DNA of 64,000 bases. It comes from Elusimicrobiota bacterium (GTDB lineage: Bacteria; Elusimicrobiota; Elusimicrobia; Elusimicrobiales; UBA9959). This document shows positions 27,294 to 36,140 of this stretch, piece by piece. The notes below the pieces were generated by a model, which was not told the origin of the DNA, searched no databases, and saw only the letters and a program-made list of their open reading frames with translations. The DNA lies in assembly GCA_009773155.1 (NCBI GenBank), contig WOVA01000001.1, positions 1-64,000 of the forward strand, read 5' to 3'. How positions within the stretch are numbered: the first letter of the stretch is position 1; the number at the start of each line of letters is the position of its first letter. The position numbers and the translations under genes were made by a program.

Positions 27294-28484
27294 TCAGAGC
27301 TCTCCCGGCAGCGCGGCGTAGAACACGGCCGCCTTGACCAGGTGATCTATCGGCATATTCTCGTTGACCGTGTGGGCGTAGATCTCGTTGGACGGGCCGA
27401 AGCCTATCGTGGGTATGCCCAGGCGGCCGGCCGAGGCCACGCCGTTGGTGGAGAAGACCCAGCGGTCGATGACGGGCTTCTTCTTCAGCGCGACGGCCGC
27501 GGCGCGGGCGCCGGCCTGCACCAGTTTATGGTTCTCGGGCAGCACCCAGGTCGGGAAATATTTCTCCTGGCCGACCTTGAGGCCGGTCCAGGCGGTCTCT
27601 GAATACTGCAGCACCTCTACGGCGGCCTTCGCCTTCTTCACGGACGGCAGCCGCTTTATCTCGGCGACCGAGCTCCTGCGCGTCTCGCCCACGGTCAGGC
27701 GGCGGTCCAGGTAGATAGTGCACTCGTCGGGCACGGCGTTGAGCGACGGGGTCTTGCACTCTATAGAAGTGACCGCTATCGTGCCTTTCCCGATGAACTT
27801 ATCGTTCCTGAGCCGCTTGTTGAGGGCGGTGATATCTTTCACGATGTCCGTCATCTTCACGACGGCGTTGTCGCCGCGCTCGGGCGCGCTGGCGTGGCAG
27901 CTGCGGCCCTTGGTCACGACCTTCATCTCCATCCGGCCGCGATGGCCGCGGTAGACCTTAAGGTCCGTGGGCTCGGTTATGACCACATAGTCGGGGCGGA
28001 GCTTCTCCTTGTTGACGATGTGGAGTATCGGGAGGCCGTCGCAGTCCTCCTCCATGACGGAGCCGACCACCATCAGCGTGTAATCGCCCTCGAGGCCGAG
28101 CTCCTTGATCATTTTGGCGGCGTAAACCATCGGGACCATCGAAAGTTTCTGGTCGGTGGCGCCGCGGCCGTAGATATGGCCGTTCTTCACTATGCCGCCG
28201 AAAGGGTTTATCTTCCAGGCCTTGGGGTCGCCTATGCCGACGGTGTCGATATGGGCGTCCATCATGATCTTCTTCTTCCCCTTGCCGAGGAAGCCGATGA
28301 TATTGCCCATCGCGTCGATCTTCACCTTGTCGAAGCCGACCTTTATCATCTCTTTCTTGATGCGCTCGACCAGCGGGCCTTCCTTGGTCGAAAAACTGGG
28401 GATCTTGATGAGGTCCGAGGCGAACTTCACCATGTCGTTCCTGTACTTCAAAGCGGTTTTGTGCAGCAGTTCGTTCTTGTCCAT
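27294..28484 (-). CDS. ygeY: M20 family peptidase/hydrolase, YgeY family
   Basis: MMDAHIDTVGIGD, GRGATDQK, VMEEDCDGL, EPTDLKVYRGHRG, GFGPSNEIYAHTVNEN. Confidence 0.88.
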   Translation of the reverse strand: MDKNELLHKTALKYRNDMVKFASDLIKIPSFSTKEGPLVERIKKEMIKVGFDKVKIDAMGNIIGFLGKGKKKIMMDAHIDTVGIGDPKAWKINPFGGIVKNGHIYGRGATDQKLSMVPMVYAAKMIKELGLEGDYTLMVVGSVMEEDCDGLPILHIVNKEKLRPDYVVITEPTDLKVYRGHRGRMEMKVVTKGRSCHASAPERGDNAVVKMTDIVKDITALNKRLRNDKFIGKGTIAVTSIECKTPSLNAVPDECTIYLDRRLTVGETRRSSVAEIKRLPSVKKAKAAVEVLQYSETAWTGLKVGQEKYFPTWVLPENHKLVQAGARAAAVALKKKPVIDRWVFSTNGVASAGRLGIPTIGFGPSNEIYAHTVNENMPIDHLVKAAVFYAALPGEL

Positions 28485-28533
28485 TTTATCCTCCGTAGAT
28501 ATGCTGAATATATTCTATATAATTGGGCCCTTC

Positions 28534-29778
28534 TTAAATCATGCGCAGGTAGCGCTCCAGCACCCGTGCGAATAGTTCCGTGTCGTCCGCGGTATTATAA
28601 GTGAAATAAGAGAGGCGCAGCGTTTCCTTAACGCCCGAGGAGAGGCAGGCCAGGTCGGCGCAGTGCCGGCCAGAACGCACGGCTATCGACAGTCCTTTCA
28701 CGCTGGAATCCAGGAACAGCGCGAAGTCCCTCGACGAGAAGCCGCGCTTCTCCGGGACTATCGAGAGCAGCGAGCCCTCGGCCAGGGCGGCCTTACCGCC
28801 GAGGACCCGGACTCCCTTTACCGACGACAGCCGCTCATGCGCGTCCAGCACCAGCCCGGAGACATGGGCGCGGATATTGCCGAAGCCCGCGCGCTCCAGG
28901 CGCCCTATCGCCGCGGCCAGGCCCGCCGCGCCGGCGTAATTCTGCACGCCGGCCTCGAAGCCCCTGTTGCCGCCGATATATTTAGCCTTGTAGCCTCCGG
29001 CGAGCGTCACTCCCTCCACCGTGCCGCCGCCGACGCGCCAGGGCCGCAGTTTCGCCAGCAGTTCCCGGCGGACATAGAGGGCGCCGGTGCAGTAGGGCGC
29101 GCCCAGCTTATGGCCGGAGAAGGCGCAGGCGTCGGCCCCCTCGGCCGCGGCGCCCGAGCCGTGCGTGGGCGAGAACTGCGCGTCGTCGGAAAAGAGGTAA
29201 GCGCCGGCCGCGCGCGCCAGGGCGGCCGCTCGGCGCAGTTCCTGCCTGCCGCCAAAAATATTAGAAGCGTGGTTCAGGCAGACCAGCGCGGTGCGGCGGC
29301 CCAGCAGCCGGGGCAGGGCGTCCAGGTCGGGGGTCAGGCCTTTGAGAGGGAGAACCTTGAGTTTCACCCTCCCCGCGGCGGCCAGCCGCTCGAAGGGCAG
29401 AAAGACCGCGTTATGCTCCAGCGGCGAGAGGACGACTTCATTCCTGTCCTTAGTGAACGGGAAGGAGTTGGCCAGCAGGTTGGCCGCGTCGGTCACGCCG
29501 CCGGTGAAGATGACTTCATCGGGCGAGCCGGCGCCCATCAGCCAGGCGACCGTGCGGCGCGCGGCCTCGAACGCCTCCTCCATCTCCGAGGAGAGCGAAT
29601 AGAAGGAACGCCTGCCGCCGCAGCCGCCCAGCCGCAGCAGACTCTCCCTCTGCGCGTCGGCCGCGCAGCGCATCTTCAGCACGGTGCAGGCGCTGTCGAG
29701 ATAGACCAGCCGCCGGCCGCAGAAGCGGGTCCTGAGAGCGGGGAATTCCCTGTTAAGCGCGGCGATGGCCTTGTTCAT
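28534..29778 (-). CDS. Class V aminotransferase / cysteine desulfurase-like
   Basis: YLDSACTVLK, FTGGVTDAANLLA, SPLEHNAVFLPF, SGHKLGAPYCTGALYV, RSGRHCADL. Confidence 0.85.
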   Translation of the reverse strand: MNKAIAALNREFPALRTRFCGRRLVYLDSACTVLKMRCAADAQRESLLRLGGCGGRRSFYSLSSEMEEAFEAARRTVAWLMGAGSPDEVIFTGGVTDAANLLANSFPFTKDRNEVVLSPLEHNAVFLPFERLAAAGRVKLKVLPLKGLTPDLDALPRLLGRRTALVCLNHASNIFGGRQELRRAAALARAAGAYLFSDDAQFSPTHGSGAAAEGADACAFSGHKLGAPYCTGALYVRRELLAKLRPWRVGGGTVEGVTLAGGYKAKYIGGNRGFEAGVQNYAGAAGLAAAIGRLERAGFGNIRAHVSGLVLDAHERLSSVKGVRVLGGKAALAEGSLLSIVPEKRGFSSRDFALFLDSSVKGLSIAVRSGRHCADLACLSSGVKETLRLSYFTYNTADDTELFARVLERYLRMI

Positions 29779-30617
29779 AGTGTCCTATGGACCTTGATAT
29801 AGTCCTTGCGGGGACCGGGGCAGATATTCCGCAGGCGGCAGCCGCGGCAGGCGGCCACATAGGCCTTTTCAGACATGGTCCGCCCCTTCTCCCCATATGA
29901 TAGTTTTTTGGCGTCCACGCTTGAAAGCGCGAACTCCCCCAGAAAACAGGGCGGGATATGGTCGGTCTCGCAGGCCAGTCCCCGCTCCCGGCACAGCCCC
30001 AGCGCTTTTATAAGGTACGGCGAAACTTCGGCGTAGCGGGGCACGAAGCCGCCCCTCTCCGAGCGCCCGTAAGCCTTGATGAAGCTGAATTGTATCCAGG
30101 ATACACCCTTCAGCCGGGCAGACGCGAATTTAACGAAAGCGGGCAGGCGCCGGTAATTGAGCGAGCTGATAACATGGGTCAGCCGCACCGCCGCGCCGGC
30201 CTTTATCAGCCGCCTCACGCCGCGCGCCCTGGCGGCGAAAGCCCCGCGGGTCCGCGTTATTTTAAGATCGGCGGCCGCCGAGTCCGACGGGAAATTGACG
30301 TTGAAATAGCCGCCGGACAGACCCACCGCCCTGACCAGCCTCCTGAAATAAGTCTCCGGCAGCCGCGCCAGCAGGACGCCGTTGGTCTGCAGCTCTACCC
30401 TGCGCCGCCTGCCCGCGCAATAGAGGACGAACCTGAGCAGCGCGTCCCCGTCGGCCAGCAGCGGCTCGCCGCCCGACACCTGCACCAGTCCGGGGGTTTT
30501 GAGCGCCGAAACCCACGAGGGGAGCCCCCCTCCTTCCGGGACCGGTCTCTCGGCCGGGTAGGAGCAGAACACGCAGCGCTGATCGCAGGCCGTCAGGAGA
30601 TGTATGAGCGGGCTCAT
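29775..30617 (-). CDS. Radical SAM protein
   Basis: CDQRCVFC, VSGGEPLL, C-terminal CRGCRLRNICPG. Confidence 0.88.
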   Translation of the reverse strand: MSPLIHLLTACDQRCVFCSYPAERPVPEGGGLPSWVSALKTPGLVQVSGGEPLLADGDALLRFVLYCAGRRRRVELQTNGVLLARLPETYFRRLVRAVGLSGGYFNVNFPSDSAAADLKITRTRGAFAARARGVRRLIKAGAAVRLTHVISSLNYRRLPAFVKFASARLKGVSWIQFSFIKAYGRSERGGFVPRYAEVSPYLIKALGLCRERGLACETDHIPPCFLGEFALSSVDAKKLSYGEKGRTMSEKAYVAACRGCRLRNICPGPRKDYIKVHRTL

Positions 30618-31804
30618 CCCCCTCCCCGCTTCCGCGCAGCCGGGGCCAGACGCCACAGGAAGACGCCGCGCTCAAGCTTCTTCTGGATCAGCCCCTTCTT
30701 TTCCAGCGAGAGCCCCGCGCCGAGCACGGCGTTGCCGTCGGAGCAGTCGCGGCAGATGGCCATCTTTTTAGAGAAGGCGAGCACGGCGGCGGTGGTCTTC
30801 CAGCCGCCTCCCTCTAATATGGCGGTCATGCAGCGCTCATTGTCGGAAAGAAATACCGGACCCGGGCGGCCGCTCTCCTCTTTGTAAGGGCGCGGCGGGG
30901 ACTTGAAAGGCCTGAAGCCCCGCCAGCCGTAAAGTTCCGCGTAGTTGCGGTCGGCGCCGCGGCAGCGCGCGGCCAGCGCGCAGCGCCGGCACGGCGGGCC
31001 GTGCTCCTTGCCCTCCTCGGCGTTCTCGTCCAGGTCGCTGCGTCCGCCGGCCGGGTCGGTCACCAGCGTGTTGAACTTGTCCAGTCCTATGGCGAGCGAC
31101 TCGCGGCCTTTCAGGAAGCAGGGCGGCGTGTTGAGGAAAAGTATCTCGCCGGGCAGGCCGGCGGCCTCCATGGTCCCGGCGGCTTCCCTGAAATAAGGGG
31201 CGCAGTCAGGCAGACTTACTCCCAGCCTTTTCGCGTTGGAGGCCATCGCGCCGTTATATACGGGATAGATGACCACGAAGTTGGAGATCCCCCGCTCCAG
31301 GTAGAACCTTATGATCTCCGGTAGCCTGCGGTAGTTCAGCCGGTTGACCAGGATATTATTGCCCAGCCTTATCCCGAGCTTGCGCAGGATCTCCAGGCCC
31401 TTGAGGGCCTTACCCAGAGCGCCCGGGACCCCGGTCAGTGCGTCATGTTCGGCGGCGCGGTCGGAGGTGAAGGAGAACTTGCAGAAGGTCAGCCCGGCTT
31501 TTACGAGAGCCAGGCAGACGGCCGGGTCGGCCAGCTTTATGCCGTTGGTCTGGACGCGGATAAAACGGAAGCCGGACGACCTGCCCAGCGCTATGACCTT
31601 GAGTATATGCGGGCTGACCAGCGGCTCTCCGCCCGTGAGGCCGAGGCGGCGGTAGCCCTCCTTCCAGGCGCGGCGGACGCCGCGGGCCAGCGCGCCGTAA
31701 GGCGCGTTAAGGGACCTGTCGAAACCGCCCTGCGAACAGAAAGCGCAGCGCGCGTTGCAGTCGTAGTTCAGTATGAGCTCGTAGCACTTGCCTTTGGCTT
31801 CCAT
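30614..31804 (-). CDS. Radical SAM protein
   Basis: CNARCAFC, LTGGEPLVSP, C-terminal CRRCALAARCRG...GWRGFRPF. Confidence 0.9.
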   Translation of the reverse strand: MEAKGKCYELILNYDCNARCAFCSQGGFDRSLNAPYGALARGVRRAWKEGYRRLGLTGGEPLVSPHILKVIALGRSSGFRFIRVQTNGIKLADPAVCLALVKAGLTFCKFSFTSDRAAEHDALTGVPGALGKALKGLEILRKLGIRLGNNILVNRLNYRRLPEIIRFYLERGISNFVVIYPVYNGAMASNAKRLGVSLPDCAPYFREAAGTMEAAGLPGEILFLNTPPCFLKGRESLAIGLDKFNTLVTDPAGGRSDLDENAEEGKEHGPPCRRCALAARCRGADRNYAELYGWRGFRPFKSPPRPYKEESGRPGPVFLSDNERCMTAILEGGGWKTTAAVLAFSKKMAICRDCSDGNAVLGAGLSLEKKGLIQKKLERGVFLWRLAPAARKRGGG

Positions 31805-31807
31805 ATT

Positions 31808-32863
31808 TCAGGTCCCGTGAATGCGCCTGAAGACCGGGCTGGAGAGGCCGGCCCTGGCGGCGGCGGCGAGCCAGCCGGCGGCGACGCGCCGGGCCGCCGC
31901 CTGTCCGGCCGGCACCGGCCGGGGCCGGGGCCGGGGCCCGAAGCGGGCGGCGGCCCAGGGGGCGGCCGGGCACATGGACTGCGAGGCGCGCATGCCGGCG
32001 GCGCGCGCCAGGGCGAAGAATTTCTCTCTCCCCTCGCCGCCGGGACCGCAGCGGAAAGGTTTTAGCTGCGCCGCCGGGCCGGAGAGCATCTTGTCGCAGG
32101 GGTAAAAAAAACCGTCCGGCGCCAGCGCCAGGTTGCGGCAGGGGCCCGGGCGCTCGCCGCGGGCAGCCAGGGCCACGGCCTCGTAGCCGTTGGCCAGCTC
32201 CCATACGCCGAGGCCTGTCTTCAGCCGGCGCAGGTACTCCAGCAGCAGCTCCCGCGCCGACGCGCGCAGGCGGCGGAGGGCGGCCGCGTCCCAGCGGGCG
32301 GTTATATCCGGCGACCAGGCCAGGCTGGAAAAGCCGAGCCCGCTCAGCTCCGCGAGTTCGGCCGCCAGGCGTCCCGCCGAGGCGGGCGTCGCCACTACCG
32401 AGGCTGAAACTCTTGCGCGCAGCGCCGGCGGCAGCTTGGCCGCGGCGGCGGCACGGCGGGCGGCGGGGCCGTCCATGCTGACCGTCAGCTTTACGCCGCG
32501 GGCCAGCAGCGCGCGGGCCTCTCCCTTTTTAAGCGGCAGGCCGTTGGTGAAAAGGTGTACGGGTGCCCCGCGGCCGAACAGCCGGCGTATCTCCAGGAGC
32601 GCGAGCCGCAGCACGGTCCGGCTGAGCAGCGGCTCGCCGCCGAGGATGGTGAACCTGGGCGAGCCGGGGCGGGCCGGAACAGGGCGGCTTTCGCCGCAGT
32701 CGGTGCCCGGAGCTCTGCGGCGGGCCGCGGCGAAGGCGGCCAGGGCGGAGCGCAGCGCGCCGGCGGAGATGGTATCTTTTGAAACGCCGCGGGCGTAGCA
32801 GTGAGGGCAGGCCAGGTTGCAGCGCCCGCTGAGGTAGAGGACGAGATGGTCCGGGCGGTTCAT
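31808..32863 (-). CDS. Radical SAM protein with in-frame family B insertion
   Basis: CNLACPHC, ILGGEPLL; insert RRAPGTDCGESRPVPARPG just before the GGEP motif. Confidence 0.87.
   Translation of the reverse strand: MNRPDHLVLYLSGRCNLACPHCYARGVSKDTISAGALRSALAAFAAARRRAPGTDCGESRPVPARPGSPRFTILGGEPLLSRTVLRLALLEIRRLFGRGAPVHLFTNGLPLKKGEARALLARGVKLTVSMDGPAARRAAAAAKLPPALRARVSASVVATPASAGRLAAELAELSGLGFSSLAWSPDITARWDAAALRRLRASARELLLEYLRRLKTGLGVWELANGYEAVALAARGERPGPCRNLALAPDGFFYPCDKMLSGPAAQLKPFRCGPGGEGREKFFALARAAGMRASQSMCPAAPWAAARFGPRPRPRPVPAGQAAARRVAAGWLAAAARAGLSSPVFRRIHGT
32671..32724 (+). repeat. Family B element inside a radical SAM gene
   Basis: GCCGGAACAGGGCGGCTTTCGCCGCAGTCGGTGCCCGGAGCTCTGCGGCGGGCC. 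Confidence 0.94.
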
Positions 32864-33825
32864 TTTTTCTTCACGGGCTTGAGCTCGGAGTCGCCGCGGC
32901 GCCGGAGATATTCCACCCAGAGCCCCTCGCATCTGCCGTAAAGGGCGCAGCCGCGACAGCGGGCGGTCTTGCGGCGCCCCACGGCCGCGCGCGAGGCTAT
33001 GGCGTCGTAGTTGATGAAATCCGGCGCCCAATGCTCGGTGCGGTACAGCCGCCGCTCGTTTATCTCGCTGACCTGCCTGACGCAGTCCGTGAAGTGGCAG
33101 AGCGGCACGTAGCGCGCCTTCCACTCGGTCAGGCCGGCCGCGTTGCCGATGGCCAGCGCCTTCCGCATGTACGGCGCCGCCCGGGAGATGCGGGGCACCA
33201 GCCCGTCGAAATCCAGGAGCGCGCCGCCGTAATTGGGGTCCACGAAGATGAATTCGACGTTCCTGACCGAGCGGTCGGCGTAGAACTTCGCCAGCCGGGG
33301 CAGGGATGTCACGTTCGGTTTAACTACGGCTGTATTTCCGTACACCTTCCGGAAGCCGAGACCGGCCAGTACGGCCAGCCCCTTTTCCAACTGGGCGAAG
33401 CTGCCCGGCACGCGGGTCAGGGCGTCGTGGACCCGCGCGTCGGGGCCGTGCACCGAGAAGATGAGCGAATCGATGCCGGAAGCCATTATCCTCTTCGCGG
33501 CGGCGGGATCGGCGAAGACGCGCCCGTTGGTGGCGCAGACCACCTCGCGGATCCCCAACTTTTTGGCGGCGGCCACGACGCCGGCGAAGTCGGGCCGGAT
33601 CGTGGCTTCGCCGCCTATAAGCTCGATTATATCGGCGCCCCTGCGGGCGGCCCTGGCCACGTCCTCCAGAAGTTCCCGCGTGCTCTTCTCCGGCAGGCCG
33701 CGCTTGCCGGCGTTCACGCAGAAGACGCAGTTGTTATTGCAGGAGTAGCCCGTGAAGATCACGACCTTGAACTTCCTGACGGGCCTGACGGCCGGGACGC
33801 CCCGCCGGACGGAGTTTTTCTTCAT
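32860..33825 (-). CDS. Radical SAM protein
   Basis: CNNNCVFC, IGGEATIRP, C-terminal CRGCALYGRCEG...GDSELKPV. Confidence 0.9.
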   Translation of the reverse strand: MKKNSVRRGVPAVRPVRKFKVVIFTGYSCNNNCVFCVNAGKRGLPEKSTRELLEDVARAARRGADIIELIGGEATIRPDFAGVVAAAKKLGIREVVCATNGRVFADPAAAKRIMASGIDSLIFSVHGPDARVHDALTRVPGSFAQLEKGLAVLAGLGFRKVYGNTAVVKPNVTSLPRLAKFYADRSVRNVEFIFVDPNYGGALLDFDGLVPRISRAAPYMRKALAIGNAAGLTEWKARYVPLCHFTDCVRQVSEINERRLYRTEHWAPDFINYDAIASRAAVGRRKTARCRGCALYGRCEGLWVEYLRRRGDSELKPVKKK

Positions 33826-34712
33826 CGCTTCACCGGCCTCAGTTCGGCGTCCCCGAACTTTTTGTAATACTCCAGCATCAGGCCCAGGCATTTTCTCCTG
33901 GCGGCGCAGCCGCGGCAGACGGGCGGATAGATCCTCTCCTCCCGCGGCAGCGTGACGCGGCAGAGCGGCCGCAGCTCCGCGGAGACCTGGCATACAGGGA
34001 AATGATAGAGGCGCGGGTTGCGGAATTTTTTAAGCAGGGGCGTCGCCCCGCGCAGCGCGGCCGAGGAGGCGGAGAACTTCAGCCCCACCTGGCGGTGATT
34101 CTTATCGGACATGCCTTCTATCTCGTAATGCACGACGGATAAGCAATACCGCGCGGTGTCGGGGAATTTCTTCAGCAGGAAGGCCAGGGTCCGCGGGAAA
34201 GCGGCGACGCTCTTCCCGTGAAGCACTATCCTTATCTCGAGGCCCAGGTCCGGCGCCAGCTCCAGCAGGTTCTTTATCCCGCGCACGGTCTGGGCGAAAG
34301 CGCCGCGCACTCCGGCCACGGCGTCATGGACGCGCGGGGCGGGGCCGTGCAGCGCTATCGCCGCGGCGAAGGGCGGCCGGGCGGCGGCGGCGAAGCGGGA
34401 GGCAAAACGCCTGTCGGCGAAGCGGCGGCCGTTGGAGAGCAGCGTGATGGGAGTGCCCGGCAGCCTCCTCCTGAAATAATTCAGCAGCTGGAAGAACTCT
34501 GGATGCAGCGTCGGCTCGCCGCCGGTAAGGCTGACATAATCGGCCCTGTCGGCGTTCTTGCCGTAGACCCTGGCGCCGCGCAGGTAACGCTCCAGTTTTT
34601 CCACCTGACCTTTGAGACGGTACTGCGCGCTGTCCTGCGCGGAGAAGGAAGACATATTGGTGCACATGACGCACCTGTTGTCGCATTTATTCCACGCGGC
34701 TATGTCGGGCAT
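33822..34712 (-). CDS. Radical SAM protein, HxsC-like
   Basis: CDNRCVMC, LTGGEPTLHPEFFQLL, LSNGRRFADRRFA, HDAVAGVRGAFAQTVRGIKNL, VCRGCAARRKCLG. Confidence 0.75.
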   Translation of the reverse strand: MPDIAAWNKCDNRCVMCTNMSSFSAQDSAQYRLKGQVEKLERYLRGARVYGKNADRADYVSLTGGEPTLHPEFFQLLNYFRRRLPGTPITLLSNGRRFADRRFASRFAAAARPPFAAAIALHGPAPRVHDAVAGVRGAFAQTVRGIKNLLELAPDLGLEIRIVLHGKSVAAFPRTLAFLLKKFPDTARYCLSVVHYEIEGMSDKNHRQVGLKFSASSAALRGATPLLKKFRNPRLYHFPVCQVSAELRPLCRVTLPREERIYPPVCRGCAARRKCLGLMLEYYKKFGDAELRPVKR

Positions 34713-34715
34713 ATC

Positions 34716-36140
34716 CTATCGCTTACCGTCCAGCCAGGATTCGATGACGCGGCGGCTCTTCTTGTTCTCCAGCAGGCCGAAGACGATCTTGAACAGCCCC
34801 TTGTGGAGGGCGCACCAGGTGCCGCCGGGTATGGCGCCCCAGGGGGAGCCCTGCTCGGCGTAATTATGCACTGGGCAGACGCCGCAGAAAAGTTTGAAAG
34901 CGCAGCGCGCGCAGGCCGGCTGGCTCTCCAGGCACGAGGCCATGGCGCAGACCCGCGCCGCCGGGGCCGACAGGAGTTCCTCGTACGAATTGCGCCGGAC
35001 ATTGCCCAGCCTGAAAAAAGGGTCGCCGCAGGCGGCCAGCATGCGGCCCTCGTCGCAGGTGTAGACGTCGCCGTCCCAGTTGTAGGCGAGCTGGCCGATG
35101 GCGGCGCCGCAGGGTGAGCGCAGGTCCAGGTAGCCGGGGTCTTCGCGGCGCAGCAGCTTGGCCGACAGGATGGCGGCCCAGCGCTCCACGAAGCGCTCGC
35201 CCGAGAAATTTATCTTCATCACCCGGTCCAGCGCCTCCCGGTAGAACGCCAGGAAAGCCTCCGGCGCGTAGCCTATTTCCGGCCAGGCGGCCGCGGCGTA
35301 GCCTATGGGGGAAAGGGGCCTCAGGAAGACGCCGCCCAGTCCGAGCGCGCGGTATTCCTCCACTATGTCCGCGGCTCTGCCGAGCGACTGGCGAGTGGTG
35401 GTCATCAGCGCCGAGGGCAGCGTATCACGACGTCCATCGCGGGCGGCGGCGGCCATGAACCGCTTCAGCCAGCGCACGGCCGCGGCGTGCGAGGAACCGC
35501 CGGACCAGCGGCGGTTGACGTCGTGCAGATCGGCCGGGCCGTCCAGCGAGGTGCACACCGACACGCCCTCGCGGACCAGCCAGCTGAATTTTTCCTCATC
35601 CATCAGGCTGAGATTGGTCACGACGGACAGCGCCAGGTCCTTGCCTGCCTTGCGGTTGAGGCGTTTGGCGTACGCCGCGGCGGCCTTCAGGACCGGCCAG
35701 TTGAGCAGGGCCTCGCCGCCCTGGAACTCTATCGTTATCGCGGGGTTCGGAGAGCGGAACGCCGTTTCCACGGCGGCCAGGGCCGTGGCCCGGCTCATCG
35801 AGTCCCCGCCGTGGCCGCCGACGGCCCGGCAGTAGACGCAGGCGTGGTTGCATTTGAGCGTCAGCACCAGTATGTGCAGGCCCGGGCCCGCCGAAACCTC
35901 CGAGGAAAGACCGGCCAGACCGGCGGTCAGCGCGTCGAAATCCAGCCGCCCGCGCAGCAGGCCCGCCTCCGCCAGCCTGTTGAAAAGAGGCGTACCCTCT
36001 TTCACCCGGCCGGATCTGAAAGCGGAGAATTCGGAAGGGGTAAGGCGCAGCAGGGCGCCGGCGGGGCCGGACACCAGGCAGCGGCCGCCGTCACGTTCAA
36101 AACGGAGTTCGAATGGTTCGCAAGCGCACTTTTTTTTCAT
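34716..36140 (-). CDS. SPASM radical SAM protein, HxsB-like paralog
   Basis: HILVLTLKCNHACVYCRA, IEFQGGEALLNWPVLK, Cys-rich C-terminus CAFKLFCGVCPVHNY. Confidence 0.82.
   Translation of the reverse strand: MKKKCACEPFELRFERDGGRCLVSGPAGALLRLTPSEFSAFRSGRVKEGTPLFNRLAEAGLLRGRLDFDALTAGLAGLSSEVSAGPGLHILVLTLKCNHACVYCRAVGGHGGDSMSRATALAAVETAFRSPNPAITIEFQGGEALLNWPVLKAAAAYAKRLNRKAGKDLALSVVTNLSLMDEEKFSWLVREGVSVCTSLDGPADLHDVNRRWSGGSSHAAAVRWLKRFMAAAARDGRRDTLPSALMTTTRQSLGRAADIVEEYRALGLGGVFLRPLSPIGYAAAAWPEIGYAPEAFLAFYREALDRVMKINFSGERFVERWAAILSAKLLRREDPGYLDLRSPCGAAIGQLAYNWDGDVYTCDEGRMLAACGDPFFRLGNVRRNSYEELLSAPAARVCAMASCLESQPACARCAFKLFCGVCPVHNYAEQGSPWGAIPGGTWCALHKGLFKIVFGLLENKKSRRVIESWLDGKR

Noticed and set aside
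31808-33124. 438-aa start for the radical SAM gene
   Set aside because: The N-terminal 87 residues are Arg-rich read-through overlapping the upstream gene; ATG at 32863 gives the usual 4-bp overlap.
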